This document shows positions 61,677-64,000 of a DNA stretch of 64,000 nt, one piece after another. Numbering within the stretch: position 1 is the stretch's first letter; each line of letters starts with the position of its first letter. A model generated the notes under the pieces. The model saw only the letters and a list, made by a program, of their open reading frames with translations, had not been told where the DNA came from and made no database searches. The DNA is from an uncultured Parabacteroides sp. GTDB lineage: Bacteria > Bacteroidota > Bacteroidia > Bacteroidales > Tannerellaceae. The DNA lies in NCBI RefSeq assembly GCF_905196875.1, contig NZ_CAJJWO010000017.1, forward strand, positions 1 to 64,000, given 5' to 3'. Both the position numbers and the translations under genes were made by a program.

Positions 61677-63794
61677 TCAGAATCCGGCATGTTCTTCCTT
61701 ATTGACCGACTGGTCTGAGTCGCGTTTCTTCTCGCCGCTATACATCCATTCTATCTCATCTTTGTACGTCTTGCCCTCATTCACAACGACTGTTTTCACG
61801 ATATTCTTACCCATATCGAGCGTCACATTATCTATAATATAATGTACGGGCGTATAACCTTCACGGATACCGGCCAGTTCTTTTCCGTTCAGGTAGACTT
61901 TCGGCGTACCGATATTTGAATAAACCGTCACTGAAGTTTCCTTTTTCTCACGATCCCAGTTACGACGTTGTGTCAGGAACAGTACAGGTTCTTTGCTCCA
62001 GTTTGCCTTATACCAGAAATAAGAATCCTTCTTCACCTTGCGGTCGAAAGTAACCAACCCTTTCATGTTACGAGCCGGCACACCTCCGCGCACCCACATC
62101 GGGGCACAGAAGTCGAACGTATTCCAAAGATAAGAAGCGATAATATATGGATGGGCAGCGATCACGCTCCACTGATATTCATGTGTCTTGGTGGCAAATG
62201 TCTCCGGATAGAACTCTTTCGTCCAGTTCAGGGCTTCTCCCAGATACTCGGTCTGATGGTTCAAGTTGGCGTCAGCACCGTATTCGGTAAGCATTAGCTT
62301 CTGGTAAGGATACTCTTTCTCCAGATTCTCCACCCAGGGTTTGATATCCTGTATTTTCTTTTCATACCAGCCGAAATAACGGTTCATTCCCTGGATATCG
62401 GCAACCAGATTCACCGGATGTTCCATATGGCCATATCCGTTTACCGACACCGTATAACGATCCGGGTCTTCCGTCTTTGCCAGATCATGCAGGGATTGTG
62501 TCAACTCTTTTGTGTACTGGTGCGGCTGGTATACCTCATTATGCAATCCCCACACATAGATGGAAGGGTGATTGAAACTCTGACGAATCATCTCGCGCAA
62601 CTGGTTACGGCAGTTTTCCGCTTCCTGACCGGTAACACGGTTGACAAAAGGAATCTCCGCCCAGATAATCAGTCCCAGGCTGTCGCAACGCGAATACAGA
62701 TAATCGGATTGCTGATAATGAGCAAAACGGACCGTGGTTGCACCGACATCCATAATAGTAGCCAGGTCGAAGTCATGGTTCTCATTCTTCAGGGCACTTC
62801 CCAACCCCCACCAGTCCTGATGGCGGGTAACACCGTACATCGGATACTTCTCTCCATTCAGGTAAAAGCCTTTACCTGCTACAATTTCATATTTGCGTAA
62901 ACCCAGCGGTTGTACCATTTCGTCGATCACCTGCCCGTCTTTGATCAGTCGGCTGACTACCTTATACAGGTAAGGATTTTCACGTCCCTGCCACAACGTC
63001 GGTTTCTTGATCGTGAAAGAAGATTCGTAAGCCTGTTCGCCCTGTGCTGTCAAATCGAACGACTGGCTGTTTGTTGCGATCTGCTTCCCTTCCTGGTCAT
63101 AGATCGTATTCTGCAAAGTAACAGGGACGGGCTGCAAAGTGCCGTTATCCAGTTTGACCTTTACTTTTACATCCGCTTGCTTTTTGGATACATTCTTCTG
63201 GGTTATATAAACACCCGGAGAGGCACAGTCGGTAACACTGATATTATACGGTTCGGTAACGATCAACCATACCGGACGATAAATACCGCCATACACACCA
63301 AACAAATTATGGTTGACCGGAATCACATCCGGACGCGATTTGTTATCTGCCTTCACGATAATCTCATTCTCCTCTCCTACCTTCAACAGCGGGCTGATCT
63401 CACAGGCGAAAGCCGAATAACCGCCTTTATGAGAAGTGGCCAGCATTCCGTTCACGAACACTTCGGCGCAGGAGCCGACACCCTCAAAGCGCAGGAAGAC
63501 CCGCTTGCCTTTCAGGTCGGCAGGGAAGAAATAGTTTTTCTTATAATAAGCCGCCCCTTCATAAAAGTTATTGGCCTGTACCTGCATATCCTTGGCATTC
63601 CAGGTATGGGGTATTTCCACTTCCGACCAGCCGGTCTCCCATTTCGGGGCGTTAATAGCCAGCTCTTTTTCCGCCGGAGCTTTCTTAAATGACCAGCCGG
63701 AATTAAATGATTCCACTTTCCGGCCTTCCGCCTGCATCGTCATCAATCCCAGGCAGGCTAACAATAAGGTTAAACTTAATACTCGTTTATTCAT
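61677..63794 (-). CDS. Glycoside hydrolase family 2 (beta-galactosidase-like)
   Basis: A 705-residue exported GH2. From 63794 it has signal peptide MNKRVLSLTLLLACLGLMTMQA. The jelly-roll (about 25-190: NSGWSFKKAP, YYKKNYFFPADLKGKRVFLRFEGVGSCAEVF in parts), Ig-like domain and TIM barrel (from about 300: YPMYGVTRHQDWWGLG, TTVRFAHYQQSDYLYSRCDSLG in parts) are complete. The acid/base Glu is in VWGLHNEVYQP near 415 and the nucleophile Glu in LMLTEYGADAN near 500. A start at 63872 would include the promoter box TATATTTG (63817-63824), so it is not used. No PUL genes adjoin it in this window. Confidence 0.93.
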   Translation of the reverse strand: MNKRVLSLTLLLACLGLMTMQAEGRKVESFNSGWSFKKAPAEKELAINAPKWETGWSEVEIPHTWNAKDMQVQANNFYEGAAYYKKNYFFPADLKGKRVFLRFEGVGSCAEVFVNGMLATSHKGGYSAFACEISPLLKVGEENEIIVKADNKSRPDVIPVNHNLFGVYGGIYRPVWLIVTEPYNISVTDCASPGVYITQKNVSKKQADVKVKVKLDNGTLQPVPVTLQNTIYDQEGKQIATNSQSFDLTAQGEQAYESSFTIKKPTLWQGRENPYLYKVVSRLIKDGQVIDEMVQPLGLRKYEIVAGKGFYLNGEKYPMYGVTRHQDWWGLGSALKNENHDFDLATIMDVGATTVRFAHYQQSDYLYSRCDSLGLIIWAEIPFVNRVTGQEAENCRNQLREMIRQSFNHPSIYVWGLHNEVYQPHQYTKELTQSLHDLAKTEDPDRYTVSVNGYGHMEHPVNLVADIQGMNRYFGWYEKKIQDIKPWVENLEKEYPYQKLMLTEYGADANLNHQTEYLGEALNWTKEFYPETFATKTHEYQWSVIAAHPYIIASYLWNTFDFCAPMWVRGGVPARNMKGLVTFDRKVKKDSYFWYKANWSKEPVLFLTQRRNWDREKKETSVTVYSNIGTPKVYLNGKELAGIREGYTPVHYIIDNVTLDMGKNIVKTVVVNEGKTYKDEIEWMYSGEKKRDSDQSVNKEEHAGF

Positions 63795-63816
63795 GATTTG
63801 TTGTTTGATTGAGCTG

Positions 63817-63824
63817 CAAATATA
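63817..63824 (-). promoter_or_regulatory. -7 promoter box of the second GH2 gene
   Basis: TATATTTG on the minus strand, 22 bases before the ATG at 63794. The remaining bases to 64000 show no gene; a GC-rich GGAGGCCGCCGCC lies at about 63951-63963. Confidence 0.6.
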
Positions 63825-64000
63825 CCCAGCCACTCCCATTCTAACTAATAAAATTATCTCATTACCGATCACGATTGTCTCTATTCAGCGTAAAAAATCC
63901 AAAAGGAGCCGGAATTGAGTAGTAAAGTAAGCCAAGGTATATACAATAGGGAGGCCGCCGCCTTTAACTAAGGATAAATTAAAAAAAATGCCGGGAAAGA

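Noticed and set aside
62910..63692. 260-codon plus-strand ORF inside the second GH2 gene
   Set aside because: Antisense shadow of a complete GH2; no signature of its own.

Overview
The window reads as chromosomal DNA of a gut-type Bacteroidales bacterium (Bacteroidota). The grounds are a SusC/SusD pair with a hybrid two-component regulator (HTCS), many promoters with the Bacteroidota -7 box TAnnTTTG, lipoproteins with acidic export signals, a type IX secretion C-terminal signal, an ammonia-forming nitrite reductase and a DUF-rich periplasm. A type IX cargo protein next to a large polysaccharide-utilisation locus (PUL) fits Parabacteroides or another Tannerellaceae better than Bacteroides, but the genus is an inference. 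No rRNA, tRNA or CRISPR array was recognised.

Layout. 1-1.8 kb: tail of an unidentified gene and a broken tyrosine recombinase, an old integration scar. 1.8-7.7 kb: clpB, then a TonB-dependent receptor with its own Crp/Fnr regulator and a perfect 18-bp palindrome about 42 bp upstream of the predicted receptor start site. 7.7-16.7 kb: an ECF sigma factor with a membrane partner, lipoproteins, ADP-ribosylglycohydrolase plus PLD-like protein, a DJ-1/PfpI protein, an XRE regulator, and a divergent HU-like/yaaA pair separated by three contiguous 22-bp palindromes with mirror-image promoter elements. 16.8-24.9 kb: yebC, pheT, a sensor kinase overlapping tail to tail with nrfA, and trmD.

25-44.9 kb, all on the minus strand, is a PUL for a uronic-acid-containing glycan: PL38-like lyase, GH88 and GH2 in one operon; the HTCS; SusC/SusD; then a 1329-residue multidomain protein (NPCBM-like domain, hydrazine-synthase-alpha-like propeller, two haem c sites, FGE-like domain lacking the FGE cysteines) overlapping a secreted beta-helix protein. 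Four tandem 23-bp palindromic repeats lie in front of that last pair. This haem-containing glycan module with its own repeat array is the most novel-looking system here.

45-49.7 kb is an AT-rich accessory stretch: a lipoprotein, a type IX cargo protein and an IS1182-like element whose transposase is interrupted by one amber codon. 49.7-64 kb is mostly housekeeping and glycan metabolism: a Kef-type antiporter, an esterase, an isoaspartyl peptidase/asparaginase, GH92, tatAC, fabD, an Fpg/Nei-like protein without Pro2, a toxin-antitoxin pair, a lipoprotein nitroreductase and a second GH2.
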